Source: Olivibacter oleidegradans
GTDB lineage: Bacteria > Bacteroidota > Bacteroidia > Sphingobacteriales > Sphingobacteriaceae
Direction: 5' to 3'
DNA length: 64,000 bases
NCBI RefSeq assembly: GCF_042432805.1
Contig: NZ_JBHLWO010000001.1
Location: 1,488,001-1,552,000 of the forward strand
Position 1 is the stretch's first letter. Each line of letters opens with the position of its first letter. Made by a program: the position numbers and the translations under genes. A model generated the notes under the pieces. That model saw nothing but the letters and a program-made list of their open reading frames with translations. It was not told the origin of the DNA and searched no databases. This document shows positions 17,565 through 26,749 of the stretch, one piece after another.

Positions 17565-19205
17565 CTAAAAATCCTGATACCAGTTCCTAAATGAAGCTCT
17601 TAAGCCAATATTCAAAACAGCCGTTTTGTTCGTCCAGCTGTCATTTTTTTCCTGTCTAAAGACGCCACCAACTTCGAAGCGTAAATTATATTTAGGATTA
17701 ATTAAATAGGCTGCCCGAAGATCTAAATAAGTAAGATCTGTTGTCAGCCCTTGGCCGATGCGGTTACCATACAACTGAACGTAATTTTCATATGATTTAA
17801 AAATATTTCCCCCGTAGTTTATACTATTACTCGGATCCAAACCATATCTGGCAAAATTTCCATGAAAAGAAAAATCAAATTTCTGAAAGGAGTAATGAAG
17901 GCGTCCCACAAACTCCCTGAAATTAGCGCCTAATATATGGGCTAATGGCTGGTTGTAATTCGTATAAGCTGTTATCGGCGTAAAGTGCTGATAGGTGTAA
18001 GGTCTTGCACTATTGTACTCGCCCAAAAAGTTCAAGTTCTTAATGCCAAATGCGTCAAAGCCTCGGAAGCCCAATTGGAGAGCATTTTTGTTATTGATGT
18101 AACCGCTGCCACTGAATAGCTCTTTGGTATAGAGCTCACCCAGCAATAGTTGCCCGTAAACCGACATATTGTCTAGCACTTTATATTTCGCGGTAGCGCC
18201 GATATGTACTTTATCCGGCGAATTGGTATTTGCTGTTTCTATAGGGCGCAAGAAGATGATCGGATTCAGGTAGTTGACATCGAAACCACGCCTGCCTCCG
18301 GCATTCTTTGGTGCCCATAAAATGGATTGAAATAAGCCAATCGAAAGTCGGTTATTTACATTCCAGCTTAGGTATTGGAAAGCACCCCATTTCCCGAGGT
18401 CACCCATATTCTCTCGGTTGTAGATATCAGTCACCGTACTGCTATCTCTTGAGGCAAAGGGGTCAAGCATATAAGTCCACATACTCATATACTTAACATT
18501 TCCTAACGTGCCGGTTAATTTCAAAAACGTATACGGAGAGGAAACGTCTGACAGTAGCATGGAGCGATAGCCATCCCCAATAAAATTTTTATCATACCCT
18601 AAGGTAATATTTAAATACTTGATCGGTGTATAAGATACATTGGCTGTTACATAGGCCCAATCTTGGCTACGGCCGGTTCTTTGGTCATAAAGCTTGCCAA
18701 ACTGCCCGGGAATCACTTTATTTCTTTCTATATAATCGGTTACATAATCAGGAAACAAAGCCTGATTCTCATAAAAACTAGTATAGAATGAAAAATTATT
18801 ACCGATGGTGACACCTGCTTGAAATCCACGTGTGTTAGTCCATGGATTTCGTTTTTCATTAAATGACCGAGCAATCTGAAAATCTGGAAGAAAGTCGGCA
18901 TAAAAGGTATAATCCGCTTTTTTTATATCAATCAAGTGCTCATTAAACAGCTTCCGTCCAAGCCAGGTATGTCGATCGCGAACGCCTAAAGCCATGATCG
19001 AGTCATAGGCTGGCTGTAAGACTGAATCCAGCACAAGTGGCCTGATACTCGTATGCAACCGGGTATCTTTACTATAAAGTGTCCGATCAAGTTTTTGATA
19101 GAGTTGATGAGAAAACGGTATGTATTGAGCCTGCGCATGTACAAAAGACGAAAAGATGTGCAGGGAAATGAAGGCGATTAAAAAAACAAATACGTATTTT
19201 CTCAT
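17565..19205 (-). CDS. Wzi/RemB-like outer-membrane beta-barrel protein
   Basis: The 546-residue protein has a signal peptide (residues 1-25, ending FVHAQ) and a long barrel-like body rich in alternating aromatic residues, ending with FRNWYQDF. The N-terminus, with PFSHQLYQKLDRTLY and a following RPLVLD, matches the family often named gliding-motility RemB or capsule-assembly Wzi-like in Bacteroidota. I chose ATG 19205 because the 11 residues upstream (start 19238) would precede a complete signal peptide. A TACCTTTG -7-like box lies at 19249-19256 on the minus strand. It may anchor or pass the polymer at the cell surface. It is transcribed away from the set A operon. Confidence 0.75.
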   Translation of the reverse strand: MRKYVFVFLIAFISLHIFSSFVHAQAQYIPFSHQLYQKLDRTLYSKDTRLHTSIRPLVLDSVLQPAYDSIMALGVRDRHTWLGRKLFNEHLIDIKKADYTFYADFLPDFQIARSFNEKRNPWTNTRGFQAGVTIGNNFSFYTSFYENQALFPDYVTDYIERNKVIPGQFGKLYDQRTGRSQDWAYVTANVSYTPIKYLNITLGYDKNFIGDGYRSMLLSDVSSPYTFLKLTGTLGNVKYMSMWTYMLDPFASRDSSTVTDIYNRENMGDLGKWGAFQYLSWNVNNRLSIGLFQSILWAPKNAGGRRGFDVNYLNPIIFLRPIETANTNSPDKVHIGATAKYKVLDNMSVYGQLLLGELYTKELFSGSGYINNKNALQLGFRGFDAFGIKNLNFLGEYNSARPYTYQHFTPITAYTNYNQPLAHILGANFREFVGRLHYSFQKFDFSFHGNFARYGLDPSNSINYGGNIFKSYENYVQLYGNRIGQGLTTDLTYLDLRAAYLINPKYNLRFEVGGVFRQEKNDSWTNKTAVLNIGLRASFRNWYQDF

Positions 19206-19400
19206 ATTAGAATAATAAGTGCTCCTAGCAAGATGCATGCCGAGATGGCAAAGGTAGTTTTTTTAAGACATTTATCTAAAGCCCTTTTGTCAAAGCTTAT
19301 TCAACAAAAGGCTATATTTCCATTTATTTACTTTACCCCTTACCCTTCAAGGCATACGTTATATAGTTGTCTGCTGTCTAGCAATTGCTAAACTATTTTG

Positions 19401-19430
19401 TTGTATATAAAAGCAATTTATCTAAGTTTG
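19401..19430 (+). promoter_or_regulatory. Promoter of the set A polysaccharide operon
   Basis: TTG at 19401-19403, a 19-base spacer, and TAAGTTTG at 19423-19430 match the Bacteroidota promoter consensus. The ATG of the flippase begins only eight bases after the -7 box, so the transcript would be nearly leaderless. Confidence 0.6.
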
Positions 19431-19438
19431 TCCTTACC

Positions 19439-20899
19439 ATGGGCACCATTAAAAAGAATGCATTTTATAATATTCTTTTATCTATCAGTCAGATTTTATT
19501 TCCCCTGATCACTTTTCCCTATATTTCGAGGGTCTTAGGACCTGTCGGTATTGGAAACGTAAGTTTTGTAGACAGTGTTACACAATATTTTATTTTAGCA
19601 GCAGCTTTAGGCATTCCCATATACGGTGTAAGAGAAATTGCTAAAAGTAAAGGCAACCCGGAAAAGCGATCAAAAGTCTTTAGCGAACTACTGATTATCC
19701 ATCTATCAACCACCGCACTTGCTGTTTCGCTGTATGTGGGCATCTTTTTCACCTCGTCACATTTTGAAGTGTATCGCCCCTTATTTTACCTCGGCGCAGG
19801 TGCATTGTTTTTTCAGAGCTTGGCGATTGAGTGGCTATTTCAAGGCTTGGAGGAGTTTCCTTATATTACGAAAAGAACCTTGGTGGTACGTGCCTTCTCC
19901 ATATTGGCTATCTTTTTATTGGTAAATAAACCGGGTGATGAAGTATGGTACTATGGGATATCCTGTATATCTGTATTGATTAATGTGCTTTTTAATATTA
20001 CTTATGCAAAACGCTTTATTCACCTTCGTCGAAGTCGAAATATCTTTAAAAAGCACGGAAAGGCTTTGTTATATATTTTTTCACTAGGTTTGGTGACCAG
20101 TGTTTATACCGTGTTGGATACCGCTTTGCTGGGTTTTTTGTCAACACCTGCGCAGGTTGGTTATTATGCAACATCTGCTCGTCTTATTAAATTGGTCGTT
20201 ATGATTTTCGTTGCATTTTCCACCGTCTTGATTCCCCCGCTTTCCAAGGCATTCCACGAAGCAAATGAACAAAGCGCGAACTTATTACTGGAAAAATCAT
20301 TTGGATACACCATATTGTTGAGTGTACCGGCCAGCATTGGTTTATACATAGTGGCTCCTATGGTCATCGAGTTGTATGCTGGTTCGCAATTCACAGAAGC
20401 GGTTAGGTCGCTGCAAATCTTGGCCCCTTCTATCCTGTTTATCAGCTTAAGTAACGTCTTCGGCATGCAGATCCTAAATCCAACTAATAATGAACGGCTG
20501 TTTTTCAAAGCCGCTATCACAGGAATGCTTATCAGTTTGCTCATCAACTTTAGCCTCATTCCTTTTTTAGGCCAGGTAGGTGCAGCCCTTTCGTCTGTCA
20601 TTACCGAGTTTTCCGTTTTAGCCTTACTGATTTTTTATGCCTTGAGGAAAGTAAATTTTCGGCCCGCATGGAAATTGCTCTGGCAAGCATTATTAGCATC
20701 GCTACCTGTTGTTGTAGTTTGTCGGTTAATTGTGGTTAATATCTCCTCAGTCCCGTTGCAATTGGTCCTAATTATATCTGCCACCATATTGATTTATGCA
20801 GGTATTCAATGCTTTGCCTTTCATAATCCTCACTTATCAGCACTCTTGGAAATGCTTCAGGCAAAACTAGGTAAAGCAAAGAATTCATTAAAACGTTAA
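19439..20899 (+). CDS. Oligosaccharide flippase (Wzx, MOP superfamily)
   Basis: The 486-residue protein has about 12 to 14 membrane helices and the N-terminal signature NILLSISQILFPLITFPYI followed by SRVLGPVGIGNVSF, which is the RfbX/Wzx family start. An in-frame TTG at 19385 lies upstream of the promoter and is rejected; the ATG at 19439 gives the family-standard N-terminus. It should flip the set A repeat unit. It is the first gene of a run of plus-strand genes with short gaps that reaches 28.7 kb and probably further. Confidence 0.92.
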   Translation: MGTIKKNAFYNILLSISQILFPLITFPYISRVLGPVGIGNVSFVDSVTQYFILAAALGIPIYGVREIAKSKGNPEKRSKVFSELLIIHLSTTALAVSLYVGIFFTSSHFEVYRPLFYLGAGALFFQSLAIEWLFQGLEEFPYITKRTLVVRAFSILAIFLLVNKPGDEVWYYGISCISVLINVLFNITYAKRFIHLRRSRNIFKKHGKALLYIFSLGLVTSVYTVLDTALLGFLSTPAQVGYYATSARLIKLVVMIFVAFSTVLIPPLSKAFHEANEQSANLLLEKSFGYTILLSVPASIGLYIVAPMVIELYAGSQFTEAVRSLQILAPSILFISLSNVFGMQILNPTNNERLFFKAAITGMLISLLINFSLIPFLGQVGAALSSVITEFSVLALLIFYALRKVNFRPAWKLLWQALLASLPVVVVCRLIVVNISSVPLQLVLIISATILIYAGIQCFAFHNPHLSALLEMLQAKLGKAKNSLKR

Positions 20900-20905
20900 T
20901 AATTG

Positions 20906-20913
20906 TATTTTTG
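20906..20913 (+). promoter_or_regulatory. Possible internal -7 box before the GT4 gene
   Basis: TATTTTTG lies eight bases before the ATG at 20922, the same distance as for the flippase gene. No TTG is present at the ideal distance upstream (the bases there read TTC), so the match is partial. Confidence 0.35.
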
Positions 20914-20921
20914 GGCACGCA

Positions 20922-22124
20922 ATGGCAGCAAAACTATTATATATAGCTCTACGTATCGATATTACGGGCGATGGTGCATCTATGTATGCGATGAACAATG
21001 TATTAACCTTTGCTTCGCAAGTACCCACGGATGTCCTTACCCTTCAGGGGCCTCGCACCGCTTACGGCCAAGAGTTGCTTAGTAAGCTGCCGTGCAGTAT
21101 CGAGGAGGTGCAGGTAGAGCCTATTCATCCTACCCGCGAACGGATTAGACTCTTACAACGAGGGCACAATATTTTTCGTGAATCTCCGGCATTGCGTCGC
21201 GCTGTTATTAAAAAATTGCAGCAAAATGATTATGCGATCGTTATATTAGAACTTTACTCGGCTTATCTTCTTCCGGCTATCCGCCGGCTCCGTCCAACAA
21301 TTAACATTGTGCTCAATCAACATAATTATGAATATGAGAATCATCTCGAGTATATACAATTCCGTATCGCCCATCCGCTCAAAAGAAAGCTATATCGTTT
21401 GGCCAATTTCCGCTATCGGGCAGTAGAGCACCGTGTAGTACGGGAAGCCGATGGGCTTATTGCAATTTCCGAATATGATCAGCAATTATTTAATAAGATT
21501 CGAAATAATGATCAGCAGAGTTATCTATTATCCCCCGCGCTACCGCTGAAGCCTGTAAAAGATCACTATAAACAACAGTGTAGCCATCTCCTTTTTATCG
21601 GTATGATGGATTGGTACCCCAATATCCAAGGTGTTTTGCACTTTGTAAAAGACGTATTCCACCCGTTAATCGAGCAAGACCCAAGCTATCATTTTTATAT
21701 CGTCGGGAAAAATCCCGTAATAGAGATCCAACAGCTGCAATCGGCCAATATTCATATAACGGGAGCTGTTGAAGATATAGACGTTTATATTAAGCAATGC
21801 GATCTGATGGTAGTACCGGTTTCGTTAGGAGGTGGCGTTAAGATTAAAGTGATGGAGGCCATTCAAAAGGGGATACCTCTACTTGTACATCAATCAAGTG
21901 CACAGGGGTACAAGGGTGTGGCCGACTATTTTGTTGTAAACGATATGGCCGAATTTAAACGAAGAATCATTGCCTATCCACAGGAAATCGCGAACCATAT
22001 CAGTGCACTTGCGGCGGCACGGAGCGCACTTAACGATCAAATGAGAAACAATAAGGTGACAGCTGCCCGTGTTTTAGCGGATTTTGTTCCTGTTAAACAA
22101 ACCATCAACACCACCAGGCTTTGA
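20922..22124 (+). CDS. Glycosyltransferase, GT4-like (GT-B fold)
   Basis: The 400-residue cytoplasmic protein has the C-terminal donor-binding region of GT4 enzymes: HLLFIGMMDWYPNIQGV begins the second Rossmann domain at about residue 224, and LGGGVKIKVMEAIQKGIPLL carries the E-x7-E-like motif at about 305-325. The first domain ends with an ISEYD segment typical of the family. It adds a sugar to the growing lipid-linked repeat unit of set A; which sugar cannot be told. The stop codon overlaps the TTG start of the next gene by three bases. Confidence 0.88.
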   Translation: MAAKLLYIALRIDITGDGASMYAMNNVLTFASQVPTDVLTLQGPRTAYGQELLSKLPCSIEEVQVEPIHPTRERIRLLQRGHNIFRESPALRRAVIKKLQQNDYAIVILELYSAYLLPAIRRLRPTINIVLNQHNYEYENHLEYIQFRIAHPLKRKLYRLANFRYRAVEHRVVREADGLIAISEYDQQLFNKIRNNDQQSYLLSPALPLKPVKDHYKQQCSHLLFIGMMDWYPNIQGVLHFVKDVFHPLIEQDPSYHFYIVGKNPVIEIQQLQSANIHITGAVEDIDVYIKQCDLMVVPVSLGGGVKIKVMEAIQKGIPLLVHQSSAQGYKGVADYFVVNDMAEFKRRIIAYPQEIANHISALAAARSALNDQMRNNKVTAARVLADFVPVKQTINTTRL

Positions 22125-23230
22125 TTTACATTATCCTATATATGGTTCTCGGTACCTTTGCACTTTTAGATCTTATTAAAAATGCAGAGAAAATCAAGCA
22201 TATCCTGTTCTGGTTTTTCGTGTTGGTTCTTATTTTTATCAGTTCGATACGTTGGAATGTCGGTACCGACTGGTATTCATATACCGATTATTTCAGTAAA
22301 GTAGAAAGCTATGTTGAAAAGCCCGAAACCAATATGATGGAGAGAGGCTTTACCTATTTAAACTATATAGTAAAAGTATTTACGGATAATTACTCCATAC
22401 TGCTAACACTCATTGCGATCTTAACAATTGGTTTAAAGGCGCGGTTCATTTATAAGCATGAAAACATCATGCTGCTGAGTCTTTTTTTGTATTTCTGTTA
22501 TTATATGGCCGATATCTTCGCTGTAAGGCAATATCTAGCCATTTCCATTACGCTTTGGTCTATTCCTTCCATTATCAAGCGGCGTTTCATCCCGTTTGTC
22601 TTCATCATTACCATCGCTTCCCTCATACATGTCACCGCGGTATTTTTTATTTTTGCCTATTGGATTTATCCAATGCGTTTTTCGCCGCAATTAATTTATA
22701 TTTCGTTATCAGTATCGCTTATTTTAGGTTTTGTAGATATTGGCGGTCTACTGGCGCGTCTAGCCATGCACTTGGCCGGGGTCGATTCCCGAGTAGGTGA
22801 GAAATTATTGTTTTACAACGAAGAGACACTTGATATGTCTGGCAATCTCTATGTAGCCTTTGCCATTGGTGTCGCCAAACGGGCCATTTTTTTACCCCTA
22901 TTTATCGCTTTTCAACCGCATGTTGCGCAAATAGATCGGGCAAAATACACCGGATATCTTAACCTGCTTGTATTTGGTAATATAATTTACTTTCTGTTTA
23001 TGGTAAGCTTACCCGTTATGGCACGCTTATCGACCGGCTTTTTATTATTCGAAATTTTTGTATTAGCCTATTTGGTCTTTTATTTAAAAGATAAAGGTTT
23101 ACGTTTGGTTACTTTTTTAGTGTTATTGTTGTTTGGAGCTTTCCGACTCTATAACTTGATTTCTGTGTACTATGATTTGTACGTACCTTTTGAAACGATT
23201 TTTGCACCAACAGATATTATTCGTGAGTAA
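22121..23230 (+). CDS. EpsG-family polysaccharide polymerase (Wzy-type)
   Basis: The 369-residue protein has about ten membrane helices and the EpsG-type segment SIRWNVGTDWYSYTDYF after the second helix, then ADIFAVRQYLAISITLW. The family polymerises flipped repeat units on the periplasmic face. A TTG start at 22121 overlaps the preceding TGA and gives the usual MIYIIL-type first helix; ATG 22142 is the alternative and shortens that helix. It is co-translated with the upstream GT4 gene and with the next gene, whose GTG lies inside its last codons. Confidence 0.85.
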   Translation: MIYIILYMVLGTFALLDLIKNAEKIKHILFWFFVLVLIFISSIRWNVGTDWYSYTDYFSKVESYVEKPETNMMERGFTYLNYIVKVFTDNYSILLTLIAILTIGLKARFIYKHENIMLLSLFLYFCYYMADIFAVRQYLAISITLWSIPSIIKRRFIPFVFIITIASLIHVTAVFFIFAYWIYPMRFSPQLIYISLSVSLILGFVDIGGLLARLAMHLAGVDSRVGEKLLFYNEETLDMSGNLYVAFAIGVAKRAIFLPLFIAFQPHVAQIDRAKYTGYLNLLVFGNIIYFLFMVSLPVMARLSTGFLLFEIFVLAYLVFYLKDKGLRLVTFLVLLLFGAFRLYNLISVYYDLYVPFETIFAPTDIIRE

Positions 23231-24404
23231 GCAATTGTTCTATATCGAGCCTTTTATGCGGGGTAATCAACATGCGCCTTTCAATGCGGCCATGCTTCAG
23301 GTGCTTCAATGCGTCTATCCAGAGGCTGCTGTTACACTATGGTGCTCTCCGGATCATTTGCTAGCGTTAAAAGAACAGAGCCCATTGAGTGCTCAAATTA
23401 CCCATAAACCCTTAAACGTGCCGGCTCTGCAGACAGCTAATAAAATTCGATGGTTTTACAAGCATGCGGCAGAGTGTTGGATTTTAACAAAACTTTTAAT
23501 ACAGGCACACAGCGATGCTGTAGATTTGGTTTATTTTGCTTTTTTATCGCCACCAGCTCAGTGGTTACTGAGTTGCTACCGTGTCTTTTTCTTTAAAAAA
23601 TGCAATATTATTGTACAACTACATGGATTGGAATTGCTAAAAAGTTCAGCGCAAAATAAAGCTGTTGACCGTTTATACGCATGGCTGCTTCGAAATGCTT
23701 TTAGCAGGAAGCGGAGCGGTTTATATTATATCGTATTGGAGAGGCGGGCGCGAAGCTATCTTCAAGAAAAGCAGTTGATACCTCCTGCACATTTACTTTA
23801 TATACCGCATCCTTATCTTTTTCCGCAGCCGGTAGCTAGGCAAAAATCAGCAAATGTAGTCACCTTTGTTCACTTGGGTGTCGCGCGTTTATCCAAAGGG
23901 TCTCAACACTTTTTTGAGCTGGCTAAACAGTTTAAAGAAGAAATAGCGCAGCGTAAGCTTATTTTTCAAGTAGTCGGGCACCTTTTGCCCGAAATGGCTC
24001 CCTATGTTAATTCTTACGTTGTTTATCCCAAGAAAGGCGAAATGTTGCCACTTGCCGAATACCAAGAGGCGTTAGCCTCTGCTGATTATGCCCTGTTTTG
24101 TTATGGGACGGATAGTTACGAATTAACCGGTAGCGGTGCACTTATGGACGCTATTGCCGCTCATAAAACCATTTTAGGATTACGCAATCCATCCTTTTCC
24201 GAAATCTTTGCCATTGTTGCGCAACCTCCCGGAGTGTTATTTGATACCTTAGAAGAGATGGAACAATACATTCGCTCCATTATACATTTAAAAACACCAT
24301 CCCAAACAGACAGGGAAGTAGCATTTAAAATGCTACAGGAACATTTCGGCGTGGCAAATGTGGCAGAAGAGCTAAGAATACAACTAAAACGAGTTCTATG
24401 TTAA
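23223..24404 (+). CDS. Glycosyltransferase, GT1/GT4-like
   Basis: The 393-residue protein has two Rossmann-like halves. The second opens with TFVHLGVARLSKGSQHFF at about residue 215 and carries YELTGSGALMDAIAAHKTIL near 300-320 in the place of the donor-binding motif. It lacks the classic E-x7-E pattern in clear form, so the family assignment is moderate. I chose the GTG at 23223, which overlaps the end of the polymerase gene by eight bases, over an ATG at 23172 that would overlap by 59 bases and add residues unlike a glycosyltransferase start. It is part of the set A repeat-unit assembly. Confidence 0.75.
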   Translation: MSKQLFYIEPFMRGNQHAPFNAAMLQVLQCVYPEAAVTLWCSPDHLLALKEQSPLSAQITHKPLNVPALQTANKIRWFYKHAAECWILTKLLIQAHSDAVDLVYFAFLSPPAQWLLSCYRVFFFKKCNIIVQLHGLELLKSSAQNKAVDRLYAWLLRNAFSRKRSGLYYIVLERRARSYLQEKQLIPPAHLLYIPHPYLFPQPVARQKSANVVTFVHLGVARLSKGSQHFFELAKQFKEEIAQRKLIFQVVGHLLPEMAPYVNSYVVYPKKGEMLPLAEYQEALASADYALFCYGTDSYELTGSGALMDAIAAHKTILGLRNPSFSEIFAIVAQPPGVLFDTLEEMEQYIRSIIHLKTPSQTDREVAFKMLQEHFGVANVAEELRIQLKRVLC

Positions 24405-25243
24405 CAAATCAGGGAGAAACGCATCTAAATGCGACAGCAACAATGCCATTGGTTAGCGTGGTTATTCCGATGTATCAGGCAGAGCAGAGTATTCAAAAAA
24501 CGCTAACGTCCGTTGTCAATCAGCAGTACCGACCGCTGGAGGTAATCATCGTGAACGATGGAAGCCGTGACCGATCAATAGATGAAGTTCAGCGTTTTAT
24601 CGCAGCACAAAATACAGATTATATTACCTTTAAGTTGATCAACCAACCGAACCGTGGTGTTTCTTGTGCACGAAACGTAGGTATGCGTCAAGCAAAGGGC
24701 CTCTTCATCGCGTTATTAGATGCCGATGATGAATGGTTGCCGACTAAATTAGAAAGACAAATAGGTATTCTGCGTGCCAACCCGGCGATCGACTTTTTAG
24801 GTACCAATCGGAATGGCGAGTATTGGAAAAGATGGTTGTTTAAAAAGTTTCAACATCTAACGCCTATTTCAGCACATTTACTATTATACAAAACCTTTTT
24901 CGTTACCCCTACCGTGATTTTTAAGCGTGAGGTACTGGACAAAACCGGTTACTTTGACGAACAACAGCGCTATGCAGAAGAAGGGAATTTTTGGATTCGT
25001 GTGTGTAACGAGCATCATTGTGTTTTATTAAACGAAAGTTTAGTGATTACCGGAGACGGGAAACCCAATTTTGGTTTTTCCGGTTTATCCTCCAATTTAA
25101 AGGAAATGGAAAAGGGCGAGCTTAAGAATATGCGATTAGGTTATCAGCTCGGTGTTGTCGGCTTTTTAGAATATGTATTTTTGGTATTTTATTCCTTAAT
25201 CAAGTATATTCGTCGATTGGCCATTGTCAAGTTAAGAAGATAA
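24398..25243 (+). CDS. GT2-family glycosyltransferase
   Basis: The 281-residue protein has a GT-A domain: VSVVIPMYQAEQSI near the start, EVIIVNDGSRDRS, and the metal-binding DADDEW motif at about residue 108. A hydrophobic segment near the C-terminus (VVGFLEYVFLVFYSLI) may bind the membrane. The ATG overlaps the previous gene by seven bases. It transfers a sugar to the lipid-linked set A intermediate; the donor is not readable from sequence. Confidence 0.9.
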   Translation: MLTNQGETHLNATATMPLVSVVIPMYQAEQSIQKTLTSVVNQQYRPLEVIIVNDGSRDRSIDEVQRFIAAQNTDYITFKLINQPNRGVSCARNVGMRQAKGLFIALLDADDEWLPTKLERQIGILRANPAIDFLGTNRNGEYWKRWLFKKFQHLTPISAHLLLYKTFFVTPTVIFKREVLDKTGYFDEQQRYAEEGNFWIRVCNEHHCVLLNESLVITGDGKPNFGFSGLSSNLKEMEKGELKNMRLGYQLGVVGFLEYVFLVFYSLIKYIRRLAIVKLRR

Positions 25244-25244
25244 T

Positions 25245-25835
25245 ATGCTGAAAAAATATGGTTTTGGAGGCAGCATCAAGCTGCTAATACATTTGATTCG
25301 TACAAAGCTATTTTATCCGAAAGCTCGTATCATACGGTTTCCATTTGAGATTCGTAACGCTCGTCACATCCATCTAGGTGAAGGTCTTACCACAGGCGTT
25401 GGGTGCAGGTTAGAGGCTTTACCTATTCAAAAAATAGATACCTGTATTCAGTTTGGTAAACGGGTTCAATTAAATGATTATGTTCATATCGGTGCCGTGG
25501 AGCAGGTTTCAATTGGTGACGAGGTACTCATTGCCAGTAAAGTATTTATTACTGATCATAATCACGGCTCGTTCGATAATCAATGCGATAGCCACGAAAT
25601 GATGGCTGCGCCGATCGACCGGCCCTTACGGTCCAGACCTGTGCATATAGGTAATCGTTGTTGGCTAGGTGAAAATGTGGTTATTTTGCCGGGGGTAACT
25701 TTAGGCGAGGGTTGCGTTGTTGGAGCAGGCTCGGTGGTCACAAAATCCTTTCCTTCCTATTCGCTGCTGATGGGCAACCCCGCTCGATTATATAAAAAAT
25801 TCAATTTAGAATCCGGTCGGTGGGAGCTGGCCTAA
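25245..25835 (+). CDS. Hexapeptide-repeat acyltransferase, WcaF/maltose-acetyltransferase-like
   Basis: The 196-residue protein is a left-handed beta-helix enzyme: repeated [LIV]-G-x-x-x-x motifs from about residue 80 (HIGAVEQVSIGDEVLIASK), the loop ITDHNHGSF carrying the likely catalytic His, and the ending GNRCWLGENVVILPGVTLGE with MGNPARLYKKF. It most likely O-acetylates a sugar of the polymer or its precursor with acetyl-CoA. It begins one base after the previous stop, so translation is coupled. Confidence 0.88.
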   Translation: MLKKYGFGGSIKLLIHLIRTKLFYPKARIIRFPFEIRNARHIHLGEGLTTGVGCRLEALPIQKIDTCIQFGKRVQLNDYVHIGAVEQVSIGDEVLIASKVFITDHNHGSFDNQCDSHEMMAAPIDRPLRSRPVHIGNRCWLGENVVILPGVTLGEGCVVGAGSVVTKSFPSYSLLMGNPARLYKKFNLESGRWELA

Positions 25836-25855
25836 AGTGCATCTGATAATACAAC

Positions 25856-26671
25856 ATGACAATTACGGCATCCATCGTTCTCTATCATAATGATCCTTTA
25901 GAGGTTCAAGAAGCTGTGCGGAGCTGCCTTTCCTCCCCCTTGATCAATAAGGTATATTTAGTGGATAATTCAACGGAGGATAATTTTCGAAGCTTAGCTA
26001 ATAACGAACGGATCGAGTATATCTCCAACGCCGAAAACATCGGTTTCGGCGCAGCACATAATTTGGCCATACAACGTTGTGTGACGTCGGACTATCATAT
26101 AATTGTAAATCCGGATATCGCTTTTCATGAAGGTGTGATAGAACACTTGACGGCATTTATGGATCAACATCCGGATATAGGCCTCGTGATGCCAAAAGTT
26201 CTATACAAGAATGGACAATTGCAGCGACTGTGTAAGTTATTGCCTACACCCTTTAACTTATTTGGTCGTCGTTTCGCACCAAACCGACGCTGGGCAAGGC
26301 AGTTGAACGAACAATACGAATTATCATTTTTTCAATACGATCAAATCGCCGATATACCATGTCTATCCGGCTGCTTTATGTTTGTTCGTAATAACGTGTT
26401 GCAAACCTTAGGTGGTTTTGATACTCGTTTTTTTCTCTACCTGGAAGATGTAGATCTGGTACGGCGTATTGGGCATATTGCTCGTACCGTCTTTTATCCC
26501 CATGTATCCATCAGCCACGGCTATCAAAAAGAATCGTATCATAATAGCAAGGTTCTTCGCATGCATATGAAGTCGGCTATTCAATATTTCAACAAATGGG
26601 GCTGGCTATTTGATCGAGAACGGAAGCAGATCAATCAAGACACCTTGAAGAAATTAACAGGAAAAAAGTAA
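25856..26671 (+). CDS. GT2-family glycosyltransferase, WbbL rhamnosyltransferase-like
   Basis: The 271-residue protein has the GT2 start ITASIVLYHNDPLEV, the NIGFGAAHNLAIQ segment and the DxD-like VNPDIAF at about residue 86-92, then FLYLEDVDLVRRI, which is the typical WbbL-like motif for rhamnosyltransferases. The donor could be dTDP-rhamnose, but no rml genes are in the window, so this is only a family-level hint. It sits in the set A run. Confidence 0.88.
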   Translation: MTITASIVLYHNDPLEVQEAVRSCLSSPLINKVYLVDNSTEDNFRSLANNERIEYISNAENIGFGAAHNLAIQRCVTSDYHIIVNPDIAFHEGVIEHLTAFMDQHPDIGLVMPKVLYKNGQLQRLCKLLPTPFNLFGRRFAPNRRWARQLNEQYELSFFQYDQIADIPCLSGCFMFVRNNVLQTLGGFDTRFFLYLEDVDLVRRIGHIARTVFYPHVSISHGYQKESYHNSKVLRMHMKSAIQYFNKWGWLFDRERKQINQDTLKKLTGKK

Positions 26672-26749
26672 AAAGCGTTATCTTCGCAGGGAATAATTGA
26701 CTAGTCGATGATTACTAATAGTATAATATATCATCATAGAAAATAGCGA

